Position numbers and translations under genes: made by a program. A model generated the notes under the pieces. It did no database searches, was not told the origin of the DNA, and saw nothing but the letters and a program-made list of their open reading frames with translations. From Roseivivax halotolerans (GTDB taxonomy: Bacteria; Pseudomonadota; Alphaproteobacteria; Rhodobacterales; Rhodobacteraceae): DNA of 64,000 nucleotides. The stretch lies in NCBI RefSeq assembly GCF_900115815.1, contig NZ_FOXV01000016.1, positions 1 to 64,000 on the forward strand, written 5' to 3'. Below are positions 1 through 8,058 of the stretch, piece after piece. The first letter of the stretch is position 1; every line of letters begins with the position of its first letter.

Positions 1-96
1 ATACCGTCCACCAGCGCCAGAGAGCATCGTGCCGATAGACCAGAGGCCGACCATGCACTAACAAACTAACTGGACCACTCGGTGGGGGCAGACCAG
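1..96 (+). mobile_element. 3' end of an insertion element (transposase C-terminus), partial
   Basis: Frame 2 reads an open tail ending at TAA 59-61 with the residues YRPPAPESIVPIDQRPTMH. That is the style of C-terminus (xYRPPAPE...PTxH/N) found on integrase-core transposases of the IS3/IS481 type. The 35 bases after the stop (about 62-96) have no coding sense and would hold the terminal inverted repeat. Immediately afterwards a reading frame starts that matches only the last transmembrane part of a TRAP small permease. The family call comes from memory of such C-termini; the other end of the element lies outside the window, so the terminal repeat cannot be verified. Confidence 0.5.
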
Positions 97-306
97 CTGC
101 CCGCGCTCTGGGACTTCGTGACCTTCATGAAGATCCAGGAGACGTCCTATCTCGATATCCCCTTCAGCTGGGTCTATTCGGTGGCGGTCATCTTCTCGAT
201 CGCGACGATCCTGCGATATCTCTGGATTTTCTGGGGAGCCGCTCGCGGTACGAATACCGGCCTCGGTGCTGACGACGACCTCGTACGCAAGGATTTCAAG
301 GAATGA
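97..306 (+). pseudogene. dctQ: TRAP small permease DctQ, 5'-truncated fragment
   Basis: About 70 codons encode the last membrane helix and cytoplasmic tail of a DctQ-type TRAP small subunit (hydrophobic stretch after DIPFSWVYS, then a charged tail). Family members are usually 150-200 residues, so more than half is missing. An in-frame TAA at 67-69 rules out an upstream extension. A GTG at 82 could initiate, but it lies in what looks like insertion-element sequence. The end overlaps the dctM start by ATGA. Inference: the insertion at the left edge split dctQ, so this TRAP system is probably inactive unless the fragment still suffices. Confidence 0.65.
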
Positions 307-1598
307 GTTGGGAATTCGGCGTGGCGGTCGGAATGATCGTCATCTCCGCACTGATCGGGCTGCCTATCGGTCATGCGATGTTGGCCTCCTCGGTGTTCTA
401 CCTGCTTTTGCAGGGTCAGGACATGTCCATCGCCTTCGAGCAGATGCTGACCGGCCTCTACGGCTCCTATGTGCTTCTGGCGATCCCGCTCTTCATCTTC
501 GCGGCCGATCTGATGAATGTGGGCTCCCTGTCGGACAAGCTCTTGGATTTCTGCCGCGCACTTGTCGGACGCTTCCGCGGCGGGCTCGGGCATGTGAACG
601 TTGTCTCCTCGCTGATCTTTTCGGGCATGTCCGGCTCGGCCATCGCGGATGCGGTCGGCATGGGTCGGATCATCATCAACTTGATGACGAAGGACGGCAA
701 ATATCCCGGCGCCTATGCCGGCGCGATCACTGCCGCCTCTGCGATCATCGGGCCGATCATCCCGCCGTCGATTCCGATGGTCCTATACGCGCTCGTTTCG
801 GACACCTCGATCGGATACCTGTTTCTCGGTGGAGTGGCCCCGGGGGTGATCCTCGGGATTCTCCTGATGGCGATGAATGCCTGGCAGGCTCGCATCCACG
901 GCTACCCGGTGGAAGAGCCGGTGCCGCTGCGAGAATTACCCGGAATCACGCTACGCGCAGTCCCTGCCCTTCTGATGCCCGTCATCCTGCTGGTCGGCAT
1001 TTATGGCGGTGTCACGACACCGACGGAAGCGGCGGCCCTGGCCGCGTTATACGCCTTTCTTGTCTCGATGCTGTTCTACCGGTCGGTCAGCTTGCGAATG
1101 GCCTACGAGACGGTTCGTAGCTCGGCCAAATCAACAGCTGCCGTCGGTTTCCTGATCGCAGGGGCCCTCGCCTTCAACTACGTGGTAACGATCGAGCAGG
1201 TGCCAAACGTGATCCGCGATGTCCTCGGCGATACCGAACTGACGCGCATCACATTCCTGCTGCTCGTCAACGTGATCCTGCTTCTGCTTGGCTGCCTTCT
1301 CGAGGCGAACGCGATCCTTCTCGTGATCGTCCCGATTTTCTTGCCCACCGCCGTGGCGCTCGGAGTAGACCCGGTGCATTTCGGCGTCCTTGTGGTGGTC
1401 AATACGATGATCGGCCTCGCGACACCGCCCTACGGGCTTCTGCTGTTCGTGGTAACATCGATCACCCGCTCGCCCATCCGGGACACGATCCGTCACCTCT
1501 TGCCGTTCCTCGCGATCATGATCGTTGGACTGGGCATGATCACCTTCTTGCCGGATGTCGTGCTCTGGCTGCCGCGTCTCTACGGATACGGTGGATGA
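303..1598 (+). CDS. dctM: TRAP transporter large permease, DctM subunit
   Basis: The 431-residue, very hydrophobic protein has the length and repeated-helix layout of DctM, the ion-coupled transport subunit of TRAP systems. Typical blocks are visible: GGLGHVNVVSSLIFSGMSGS near residues 96-120, a PPS motif after IIGPII, and the C-terminal ATPPYGLLLF segment. The ATG overlaps the stop of the dctQ fragment, as in intact dctQM operons. No DctP receptor is in the window for this system, and the partner DctQ is truncated. The downstream dehydroquinase-like gene starts 16 bases later, which hints at a quinate- or shikimate-type carboxylate substrate, but that is inference. Confidence 0.9.
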   Translation: MSWEFGVAVGMIVISALIGLPIGHAMLASSVFYLLLQGQDMSIAFEQMLTGLYGSYVLLAIPLFIFAADLMNVGSLSDKLLDFCRALVGRFRGGLGHVNVVSSLIFSGMSGSAIADAVGMGRIIINLMTKDGKYPGAYAGAITAASAIIGPIIPPSIPMVLYALVSDTSIGYLFLGGVAPGVILGILLMAMNAWQARIHGYPVEEPVPLRELPGITLRAVPALLMPVILLVGIYGGVTTPTEAAALAALYAFLVSMLFYRSVSLRMAYETVRSSAKSTAAVGFLIAGALAFNYVVTIEQVPNVIRDVLGDTELTRITFLLLVNVILLLLGCLLEANAILLVIVPIFLPTAVALGVDPVHFGVLVVVNTMIGLATPPYGLLLFVVTSITRSPIRDTIRHLLPFLAIMIVGLGMITFLPDVVLWLPRLYGYGG

Positions 1599-1614
1599 AA
1601 TCTCGGAGACCCGA

Positions 1615-2052
1615 ATGGACGCTATCTTGATTATTAACGGCCCTAACCTCGACATGCTCGGCATTCGTCAGCCGGAGGTTTACGGATACGACACCCTCGC
1701 CGATGTCGAGGCGCTCTGTCAGCGCACGGCCGAGGAAGAAAATGTCTCGATCGATTTCCGCCAGAGCGATAGCGAGGCAGAGATTATGGGCTGGATTAAG
1801 AAAGGACGCGCCACGACATCCGGCTTGATCCTGAATCCGGCCGGGTTCACCTCAACGTCAATCGCGATCCTCGACGCATTGCTGATCTACGACCGACCCA
1901 TCATCGAGGTGCATATCTCGCCCCTCTTCCGGCGCGACGAGTTCCGGCATCTGAGCTATCCCTCCAAGGCAGCCTCCGCCAAGATCGAGGGGTTCGGAAT
2001 CCGTGGCTACGAGTTCGCATTACGCAAGCTGGCTGAATGGGCGCGCGGTTGA
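1615..2052 (+). CDS. aroQ: Type II 3-dehydroquinate dehydratase-like protein
   Basis: A 145-residue protein, the normal size for AroQ, which dehydrates 3-dehydroquinate to 3-dehydroshikimate as a dodecamer. NGPNLDMLG (8-16), the RQPEVYG loop with the active-site tyrosine at 23, RQSDSEAE (49-56), Asn74 and IEVHIS with Glu98 and His100 are all present. The usual THTS block reads TSTS here, so the substrate-pocket histidine is serine at 80, and the segment after IEVHIS is also atypical. The ATG at 1615 was chosen over an upstream in-frame start because it opens directly on the conserved strand. Placement behind dctM suggests a catabolic paralogue rather than the biosynthetic enzyme. Confidence 0.85.
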   Translation: MDAILIINGPNLDMLGIRQPEVYGYDTLADVEALCQRTAEEENVSIDFRQSDSEAEIMGWIKKGRATTSGLILNPAGFTSTSIAILDALLIYDRPIIEVHISPLFRRDEFRHLSYPSKAASAKIEGFGIRGYEFALRKLAEWARG

Positions 2053-3134
2053 GCGGAATGATTTGGAGCTTCAAGAGCGGCCCACGAGTGAAGTTGGTCG
2101 CGAGGCAATGACACCCGTGGCAGGCGTTCGGGAATAATCGCCGTGCTATGCTTTTTGCAATGTGGTTCACTACCTGACAATTTAAATGTCTCAATCGTGA
2201 GACAGGAAGTTCCCATGACCCAGAGAGAATATGGCCGCCGCGAGCGCAGATGATCGAAGACATGCGCGTCCGAGAGATGGACTAAAAGGAGCAGAAGTCC
2301 CGCATCCGGGCCGTAGAGAATTTCGCTCAATTCCTTGATCATTCGCCAGACACATAAGACGCCGGGAAATCTCCAGGGGTAGATCTGGAGCTTTTCGGGC
2401 GTGCTGTTATAGATTCACGCTTAGCGCCAGTGTCCGGTCTTATCTGCGGCCTTCGCGCTATCGTCGCGCACGTGCCCTTGACCGCATTCCTCTGGATCAA
2501 TCTTGGCCTCAAGCCAAGGACAAATTCAGCCACTTGCCAGCTGGCGAAGAGTACGTCACATAATTTGTCACACTGCGGAGTCGGACAGGAGTCGCTCTCC
2601 AAAAGTGCATCAAACTCAGTGACTTGAGGCGTGCACTCCGGCCTCTACCGCCGGAGCCAAAACTTCCCTAAGCCACTGAAACCGCACATTCTCGGAACTT
2701 AGCTCCGATGGTGGAAAGCGGTTTGAGCGGAAATGTTGCACAGGCGTTGCACACGGGGTCGCACCCCGTGGGAGAACCCGTGCTGCTCCGAGGTGATCCG
2801 TCTCGCATGGAGAGACGCACAATATGCCCAGCCCATACCTTTACTTTCACCGAGGACGGTTCTACTTCCCGCGCCGCCTACCGAGGTTTTCACATCTCGA
2901 TCGCCAATTTTTTTGTCCCTAGGGACGACAGACGAAAATTTTGCGCATCCCGGCCGGGAGCCCGGCAAGTTCAATGCCATGCTCGGCACTATCAGCGCCG
3001 TTCTCGAGCATGCCCGCACAAATGGGGGAAGCCCGGTCGACCCGAATGATCTGCCACATCTGCGGCCATGGCAGTGATCGTTCCACCCTTCCCCTAAGAC
3101 ATGCTGAACGGGCTTTCCCGCGTGTCTTCCGAAC
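2053..3134. other. Gene-poor stretch with decayed sequence
   Basis: No intact gene is supported across about 1.08 kb. It holds the recombinase relic at 2215-2370 and a small hairpin at 2752-2770 (CACGGGG, 5-base loop, CCCCGTG). A short open tail at about 2940-3077 ends in HARTNGGSPVDPNDLPHLRP; it looks protein-like but I do not recognise it. Codon patterns are irregular and stops are frequent, consistent with a degraded insertion site. Confidence 0.5.
2215..2370 (+). pseudogene. Relic of a tyrosine recombinase N-terminal domain
   Basis: Read from the ATGs at 2215 and 2250, the translation follows the pattern of the SAM-like N-terminal domain of phage-type integrases: MIEDMRVREM, then KSRIRAVENFAQFLDHSPDT, comparable to the common RMIEDMxxRxxxxxTQxxYIRAVxNFAxFxGRSPDT block. 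The frame is broken by stops at 2283-2285 and just after SPDT, and nothing like the catalytic domain follows. It is therefore a dead fragment, marking an old mobile-element insertion. Confidence 0.6.
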
Positions 3135-3884
3135 CTATCGAGGCGCCTTCCGGGCTCCGGAGCGACGAGCGATCCGCGCTTCAAGCTGGATGAGCGCATC
3201 GTAGACGGCGACCGCGAACAGCCCGACGATCAGTCCGCCCTGAAGCACATAGGCGGTATTGCTGGTCAGAAGCCCGGCGATGATCACCTCGCCCAGCGTG
3301 CGAGCCGCCACTGTGGAGCCTATTGTCGCCGTGCCCAGAGAGATCACGACCGACAGGCGGATGCCCGTCAGGATCACCGGCAGAGCCAGGGGCAGTTCCA
3401 CTTGGATGAGCCGCTGCCAACGGTTGAGACCGATACCCCTCGCCGCCTCCATCGTTGCCGGCGGCAGGTTCGAGAGCCCGGTCACGGAGTTCTCGAAGAT
3501 CGGCAGCAGACCATAGAGAAACAACGCTACCAGCGTCGGCCCGTTTCCGAAGCCGAGCGCGGGCACGGCGAGGGCGAGGACAGCGACGGGCGGAAAGGTT
3601 TGGCCCATGTTCGTGATCGTGCGCGACAACGGCCGGAAGGCCGCGCCCGCCTCGCGCGTGACCAGGATCGCCAGCGTGACCGACACGAACGTCGCCGCCG
3701 TCGTGGCCGCCGCGACGAGGCCGAGGTGGCTCAGGGACAGTGACAGCAGTGAACTCCTTGCATAGATCACCGGTGCGCCTTCGGGGGCCAGCGGCGCAAA
3801 GACTGGCGTGAACCATTCCGGCTTCAGGACCAGCGCCAGCAGAAGCAGGATCACGGCCGGGCGCAGTATCGCGCCGGCCTTCAT
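3135..3884 (-). CDS. yehW: Osmoprotectant ABC importer permease, YehW/OpuCD type
   Basis: A 249-residue inner-membrane permease with about six hydrophobic segments. It carries the BPD-type coupling region EAARGIGLNRWQRLIQVELP near residues 155-175, which docks the ATPase. It is the last gene of a four-gene minus-strand set (binding protein, permease, ATPase, permease) in the order of the E. coli yehZYXW (OsmU) importer of glycine betaine and related compounds. The ATG at 3884 overlaps the stop of the ATPase gene (ATGA), which fixes the start; a longer in-frame reading would run into that gene. Closest alternative: a choline/betaine OpuB-type permease. Confidence 0.88.
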   Translation of the reverse strand: MKAGAILRPAVILLLLALVLKPEWFTPVFAPLAPEGAPVIYARSSLLSLSLSHLGLVAAATTAATFVSVTLAILVTREAGAAFRPLSRTITNMGQTFPPVAVLALAVPALGFGNGPTLVALFLYGLLPIFENSVTGLSNLPPATMEAARGIGLNRWQRLIQVELPLALPVILTGIRLSVVISLGTATIGSTVAARTLGEVIIAGLLTSNTAYVLQGGLIVGLFAVAVYDALIQLEARIARRSGARKAPR

Positions 3885-4816
3885 GCGCGCAGCCCCGCAC
3901 GGGCGCGGATGGTCTCCAGCGTCACGCGTCCGATCAAGGCGCCCTCTCGCTCCACCGGCACTGCCGTTCGTCCGGTCCAAAGGCAGGCTGACAGGGCGTC
4001 GCGCAGGCTGCCATCGGCCGGAAGTGCCGCGCCCGGTGCGCCGCCGTCCTCGACAACCTCCGCCAGCGGCACCAGCGATAGCAGCCGCAACGGACGCTCC
4101 ATGTCCCCGACCATGTCGGCGACGAAGGGGGTCGCCGGGTTTGCAATGATGTCGGCGGGCGTGCCGTGCTGCACCAGTTGCCCGCCGTCCATCACAGCGA
4201 CCCGGTCGCCCAGTCGAATGGCCTCTTCCATGTCGTGCGACACCAGCACGATCGTGGAGCCCAGCGCCCGTTGAATCCGACGCAGATCATCCTGCGCTCG
4301 GGCCCGGATGATCGGGTCCAGCGCGCCGAATGGTTCATCCATCAGGAGGAGATCCGGCCGCGACGCCAAGGCGCGCGCCACGCCGACGCGCTGCTGCTGC
4401 CCGCCGGACAGTTCTGCGGGAAAGCGGTCCCGGAATTCGGCGGGCTCCATCGAGAACAGCGTCAGCAATTCGTCGACGCGCGCGCGGATCTTGTCTTTTG
4501 GCCAGTTCAGAAGCGTTGGAACCGCGCCGATGTTGCGCGCCACGTTGTGATGGGGGAACAGGCCGTGTCCCTGGATGGCATAGCCAATGCGCCGACGCAG
4601 CAGATGCGGCTTGATCTCGAGCGTCGACTCCCCGTTGATCCGGACCTCACCCGACGTCGGCTCCTCGAGCCGGTTGATCATCCGCAGCAGCGTGGTCTTG
4701 CCGGAACCCGACGTGCCCACAATGACGGTGATCGTGCCGCTCTCGACAGTCATGGTGACAGCATCCACTGCCGGCACGCCGTTGTAGATCTTGGTGATGC
4801 GATCGATCTCTATCAT
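3881..4816 (-). CDS. yehX: Osmoprotectant ABC importer ATPase, YehX/OpuCA type
   Basis: The 311-residue ATPase powers betaine-type osmolyte uptake at the inner face of the membrane. Walker A GTSGSGKT is at 34-41, followed by the Q-loop, the LSGGQQQR signature, Walker B LLLMDEP and the switch-histidine block VLVSHDMEEA. A C-terminal extension of about 75 residues resembles a single CBS-like regulatory module, as in OpuCA-class proteins that sense ionic strength. The ATG at 4816 overlaps the stop of the preceding permease by ATGA. The open frame continues upstream but only as antisense-type sequence across the permease gene. Confidence 0.92.
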   Translation of the reverse strand: MIEIDRITKIYNGVPAVDAVTMTVESGTITVIVGTSGSGKTTLLRMINRLEEPTSGEVRINGESTLEIKPHLLRRRIGYAIQGHGLFPHHNVARNIGAVPTLLNWPKDKIRARVDELLTLFSMEPAEFRDRFPAELSGGQQQRVGVARALASRPDLLLMDEPFGALDPIIRARAQDDLRRIQRALGSTIVLVSHDMEEAIRLGDRVAVMDGGQLVQHGTPADIIANPATPFVADMVGDMERPLRLLSLVPLAEVVEDGGAPGAALPADGSLRDALSACLWTGRTAVPVEREGALIGRVTLETIRARAGLRA

Positions 4817-5979
4817 GCGGCCCTCGCGGCTTGCGGGCGGGTCAATTCCACCAGGATGTCCATTACGATGGCGGATATGAGCGCCAGCGCCACCGACGGC
4901 AAAGCCCCCAGAAGGATCAGATCGGTGGCGGTCTGGTTCAGTCCCTGGAAGACGAATGTGCCAAAGCCGCCTCCGCCGATCAGGCCGGCGATCACGGCCA
5001 GCCCGATGTTCTGCACCAGCACGATACGCAGGCCGGTCAACAGGATCGGCAGGCCCATCGGAAGCTCGACCCGCAAGAGGCGCTGGCCAGACGTCATGCC
5101 CATTCCGCGCGCGGCCTCGATTGACGCCGGCGGGGCGGCGGCAAGGCCGGCGACGGTATTGGCGACGACCGGGAGAAGCGAATAGAGCACCAGCGCGAGG
5201 AAAGCAGGTGCGAAGCCGATCCCGGCGATGCCGAAAGCCTGCGCGCCAGGGACGCTGTCGCCGATCCAGCCGAGGATGGGGATCATAAGGCCAAACATCG
5301 CCAGAGATGGGATTGTCTGAAGAAAGCTGAGGACCGGCAGGATCGCGCCGCGCAGCCTCCGGTTGCGATGGCACAGGATACCGACCGGGAAGCCGATGAG
5401 CGCCGCCGTTGCAAGGGAGCCGAAGGCAAGCGCCAGATGGCGCAGCGCCGCGTCGGCGAAGGCCGCCTTCCGGCTGGCATATTCCTGAAGGACCGAAAGC
5501 GGCGCCAGCGCTCCCGACCAGAGGATTACGGCCAGCGCTGCCAGCACCGCCGCCAGCAAAGTGCCGCGTGCCAACGGCCCCGGCGCGAGTTGCACAAGCG
5601 CGTCGGTCATAGACAGCATGAAGATCGTCAGCAGACACCACACACCCAATGCGGGGGAGACCCGAGCGTAATCTCCCGCCCCGTCGAGAAGCCCCGACGC
5701 GCCTTGCACCAGCAGCCAAAGCAATCCGCCAAGACCCAAGACCGCTCCGAGCAGTCGCAGGCGAGGCCGGGCTGCCGGCAAGCCCAGCCCGAGTCCCAGC
5801 ACAAGCGCCACAAGGCCAGGTATCGTGAGCGCGGCGGGAGCGACAGACCACGCCATGACGCCCTCAGCCGCAACGATACGGTTGGCGGCGAGCGTCATGA
5901 ACGGAACGAGCAGGGCCGCCAAACCGAGGACAGCGAAGAGCACCCCGGGGTGCGAGACGCCGTGCCGCGCCCCCGCCAT
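4813..5979 (-). CDS. yehY: Osmoprotectant ABC importer permease, YehY type
   Basis: A 388-residue permease matching the long YehY class: an N-terminal block of extra membrane segments (about 1-150) precedes a standard permease domain. The ATPase-coupling loop EAARGMGMTSGQRLLRVELP sits near 290-310, and the GGGGFG pore-region motif follows. The ATG at 5979 is the first plausible start after the binding-protein gene, which ends at 5997; GTG codons a few residues earlier are alternatives. Length and gene order both match yehY rather than the shorter opuCB type. Confidence 0.85.
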   Translation of the reverse strand: MAGARHGVSHPGVLFAVLGLAALLVPFMTLAANRIVAAEGVMAWSVAPAALTIPGLVALVLGLGLGLPAARPRLRLLGAVLGLGGLLWLLVQGASGLLDGAGDYARVSPALGVWCLLTIFMLSMTDALVQLAPGPLARGTLLAAVLAALAVILWSGALAPLSVLQEYASRKAAFADAALRHLALAFGSLATAALIGFPVGILCHRNRRLRGAILPVLSFLQTIPSLAMFGLMIPILGWIGDSVPGAQAFGIAGIGFAPAFLALVLYSLLPVVANTVAGLAAAPPASIEAARGMGMTSGQRLLRVELPMGLPILLTGLRIVLVQNIGLAVIAGLIGGGGFGTFVFQGLNQTATDLILLGALPSVALALISAIVMDILVELTRPQAARAA

Positions 5980-5996
5980 CGCCACTGCCACGCCTC

Positions 5997-6902
5997 TCAG
6001 TCGAGCACTCCGACCTGGGTAAGATAATCGCGCGCAACGGCCTCGGCCGGTTCGCCGCCGACTTGGATCCGGCCATTGAGCTGCTGTAGCGTCGACATGT
6101 CCAGTTCGGCGAAGATCGGGTTCAGCACGTCCCGAATGGCAGGATACTCCTCCAGCACCTCGCCGCGGACGATCGGTGCCGGCTCGTAGACCGGTTGCAC
6201 GCCCATGTCGTCTTCCATCACGACCAGTCCGGTTGCGCCGACCCCGCCATCCGTGCCGTATACCATCGCCGCGTTGACGCCGGAGGTGCCGCGTGCAGCG
6301 GCTTGGATCGTTGCGGCAGTGTCGCCTCCCGAAAGTATGACCGTCTGGTCCTCGGAAAGCTCGAAGCCGTACGTCTCCTGCATGGCGGGAAGAACGGCAG
6401 GGGAAGATACGAATTCCGTCGATGCGGCCAGTTTGACGTCTTCGCCCTCCGAAACCCATTCGCCGAAGTCGGACATGGTCATCAGGTCGTTCTCTTCCGC
6501 CACGGGGCCGGTGACGGCGATAGCCCAAGTGTTGTTCGCCGGGGCGCTGTCGAGCCAAACGATATCGTTTTCCTCGGCGTCCAGCTCCGCCGCGCGGTCA
6601 TGAGCGGCCTGCGGATCTTTCCAGACATCGCTGTCGGCTTCGTTGAAGAAAAATGCGGCGTTGCCCGTGTACTCGGGATAGATGTCGATCTGTCCTGCAA
6701 GGATCGCTTCGCGCACGACCTGCGTGCCGCCGAGTTGCAGTCGCTGCTCCACGGGCAGGCCCGCATCCTCGAGCGCGAGTGCGATGACGTTGCCCAATAG
6801 GCCGCCCTCGGTGTCGATCTTGGAAGACACGACGATGTCTGCCTGTGCTGCGGTCGCGTATGCGCCGAACACGCCGGCGGCGAGAATGAGGTGCTTTTTC
6901 AT
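5997..6902 (-). CDS. yehZ: Osmoprotectant ABC importer periplasmic binding protein, YehZ/OsmF type
   Basis: A 301-residue exported receptor. Residues 1-22 form a signal peptide (MKKH, hydrophobic core, AQA cleavage site). The mature part shows SKIDTEGGLLGN, DIYPEYTGNAAFFF and APANNTWAIAV, which closely follow E. coli YehZ/OsmF. It should capture betaine-like solutes and deliver them to the YehY/YehW permeases. The start at 6902 is taken because it opens on the signal peptide; an upstream in-frame ATG would add 20 unrelated residues. First gene of the importer operon, so its 290-base upstream region should hold the promoter; no clear box was seen. Confidence 0.9.
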   Translation of the reverse strand: MKKHLILAAGVFGAYATAAQADIVVSSKIDTEGGLLGNVIALALEDAGLPVEQRLQLGGTQVVREAILAGQIDIYPEYTGNAAFFFNEADSDVWKDPQAAHDRAAELDAEENDIVWLDSAPANNTWAIAVTGPVAEENDLMTMSDFGEWVSEGEDVKLAASTEFVSSPAVLPAMQETYGFELSEDQTVILSGGDTAATIQAAARGTSGVNAAMVYGTDGGVGATGLVVMEDDMGVQPVYEPAPIVRGEVLEEYPAIRDVLNPIFAELDMSTLQQLNGRIQVGGEPAEAVARDYLTQVGVLD

Positions 6903-7193
6903 CCAGAGTCTACTTTCTGCCGTTAGAGATTCCACGCCCTGCGGCGTCCACTTCCAAGGCAAGGTAGAAGAATGTCTCTGCCAGCCAAGCTCATCCGCAC
7001 CTATCGTGGTCGACAGAATTCCAGACGACTGATCTGTCCCGAAAAGTTATGCGGATCGGGCTTTCTTGCAGCCGGGTGAGGTTTGGCCCCCTCCTCTGGT
7101 CATTGTTTCGAGGAAGCGGGCAGACCGGCAAGTTTTTTGCAGGCTGGATGAAAGATGGACCTCAGCCCTTCATGCGTCCGTTCACCGTTCCCT

Positions 7194-8045
7194 TCACCGC
7201 ACAAGCAGGATCGGCACCTTGCACGTGCGGATCATCTCCATGCTCGTCGAGCCGACGAACAGCGATCTGAGCCGGGAGTGGCCGGAGGCGCCCATCACAA
7301 GATGATCGAAGTCTGCCTCTTCGATGAGTTTGCCGAGAGCGTCTTCCGGCTGGCCGGGCAGGATTCCGATCTCCGCGTCGAGCCCCGCAGCCGACAGCAT
7401 CGCTTTCGCATCCTCGAGGCGTTTCTTCGCGGCGTCGGTCGCGGAACCGATCGTGACGATCTTGATCTTGAGACCGGTATAGAGCGGAGAGCGGGCAACA
7501 TAGTCCACCGCGCGCATGGCGCTCGCGCTGCCATCGTACGCGATGAGCACCTTGCCGATCGGACGGAACGCCCGCGAGGCGATGAAAAGGGGCTTCGACA
7601 CCGCGCGGACGACGCGTTCGAGGTTCGAGCCGAGGTGCCCCTTGGCAAAATCCGCCGCCTCGCCACGCTTGCCGATCAGAAGCATCTCCGCATCGCCTTC
7701 CTTCTCGGAGATCGCCTCCATCAGGTCGCCGTGACGCAGGTGTTCGCTGGTCTTCACGTCCGCCGCATCGACGAGCGCCTTGGCATCCTCGAGAATGGCG
7801 CGCCCGCGCACGATGGACAGCTTGGCGCGCTGCTCGTCGAGAGCGGACAGCTCTTCCAGGAGGGAGCTGCGCGCGCCGAGTGAAATCGCTCCCGAGCGAT
7901 CCGATCCCGCGCCGCTCTCGCGTCGGCCGAGGACGTGCATCAGCTCGACGGCATAGGCCCCGCGCCCTGCGATCCAGGCCGCGTGGTCGCAGACGCTTTT
8001 CGAGTAGGCGGAGCCATCCACCAGAGCGATGATCTTGTGGGTCAT
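7194..8045 (-). CDS. Tandem universal stress protein (UspA domains)
   Basis: A 283-residue cytoplasmic protein made of two UspA folds, each about 140 residues. The first opens with KIIALVDGSAYS and the second with KVLIAYDGSASAMRAV near 155-170. The C-terminal domain keeps the ATP-binding pattern GASGHSRLRSLFVGST followed by KVPILLVR. The N-terminal domain lacks a clear copy (GKRGEAADFAKGHLGSN), so probably one domain binds nucleotide. It lies 13 bases downstream of the SulP gene on the same strand and is probably cotranscribed, suggesting a stress-linked role next to the anion transporter. Confidence 0.88.
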   Translation of the reverse strand: MTHKIIALVDGSAYSKSVCDHAAWIAGRGAYAVELMHVLGRRESGAGSDRSGAISLGARSSLLEELSALDEQRAKLSIVRGRAILEDAKALVDAADVKTSEHLRHGDLMEAISEKEGDAEMLLIGKRGEAADFAKGHLGSNLERVVRAVSKPLFIASRAFRPIGKVLIAYDGSASAMRAVDYVARSPLYTGLKIKIVTIGSATDAAKKRLEDAKAMLSAAGLDAEIGILPGQPEDALGKLIEEADFDHLVMGASGHSRLRSLFVGSTSMEMIRTCKVPILLVR

Positions 8046-8058
8046 GTCGTCTCCTCCC

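Noticed and set aside
2752-2770. Terminator for the dehydroquinase gene
   Set aside because: The 7-base stem lies 700 bases downstream, with no T tract.
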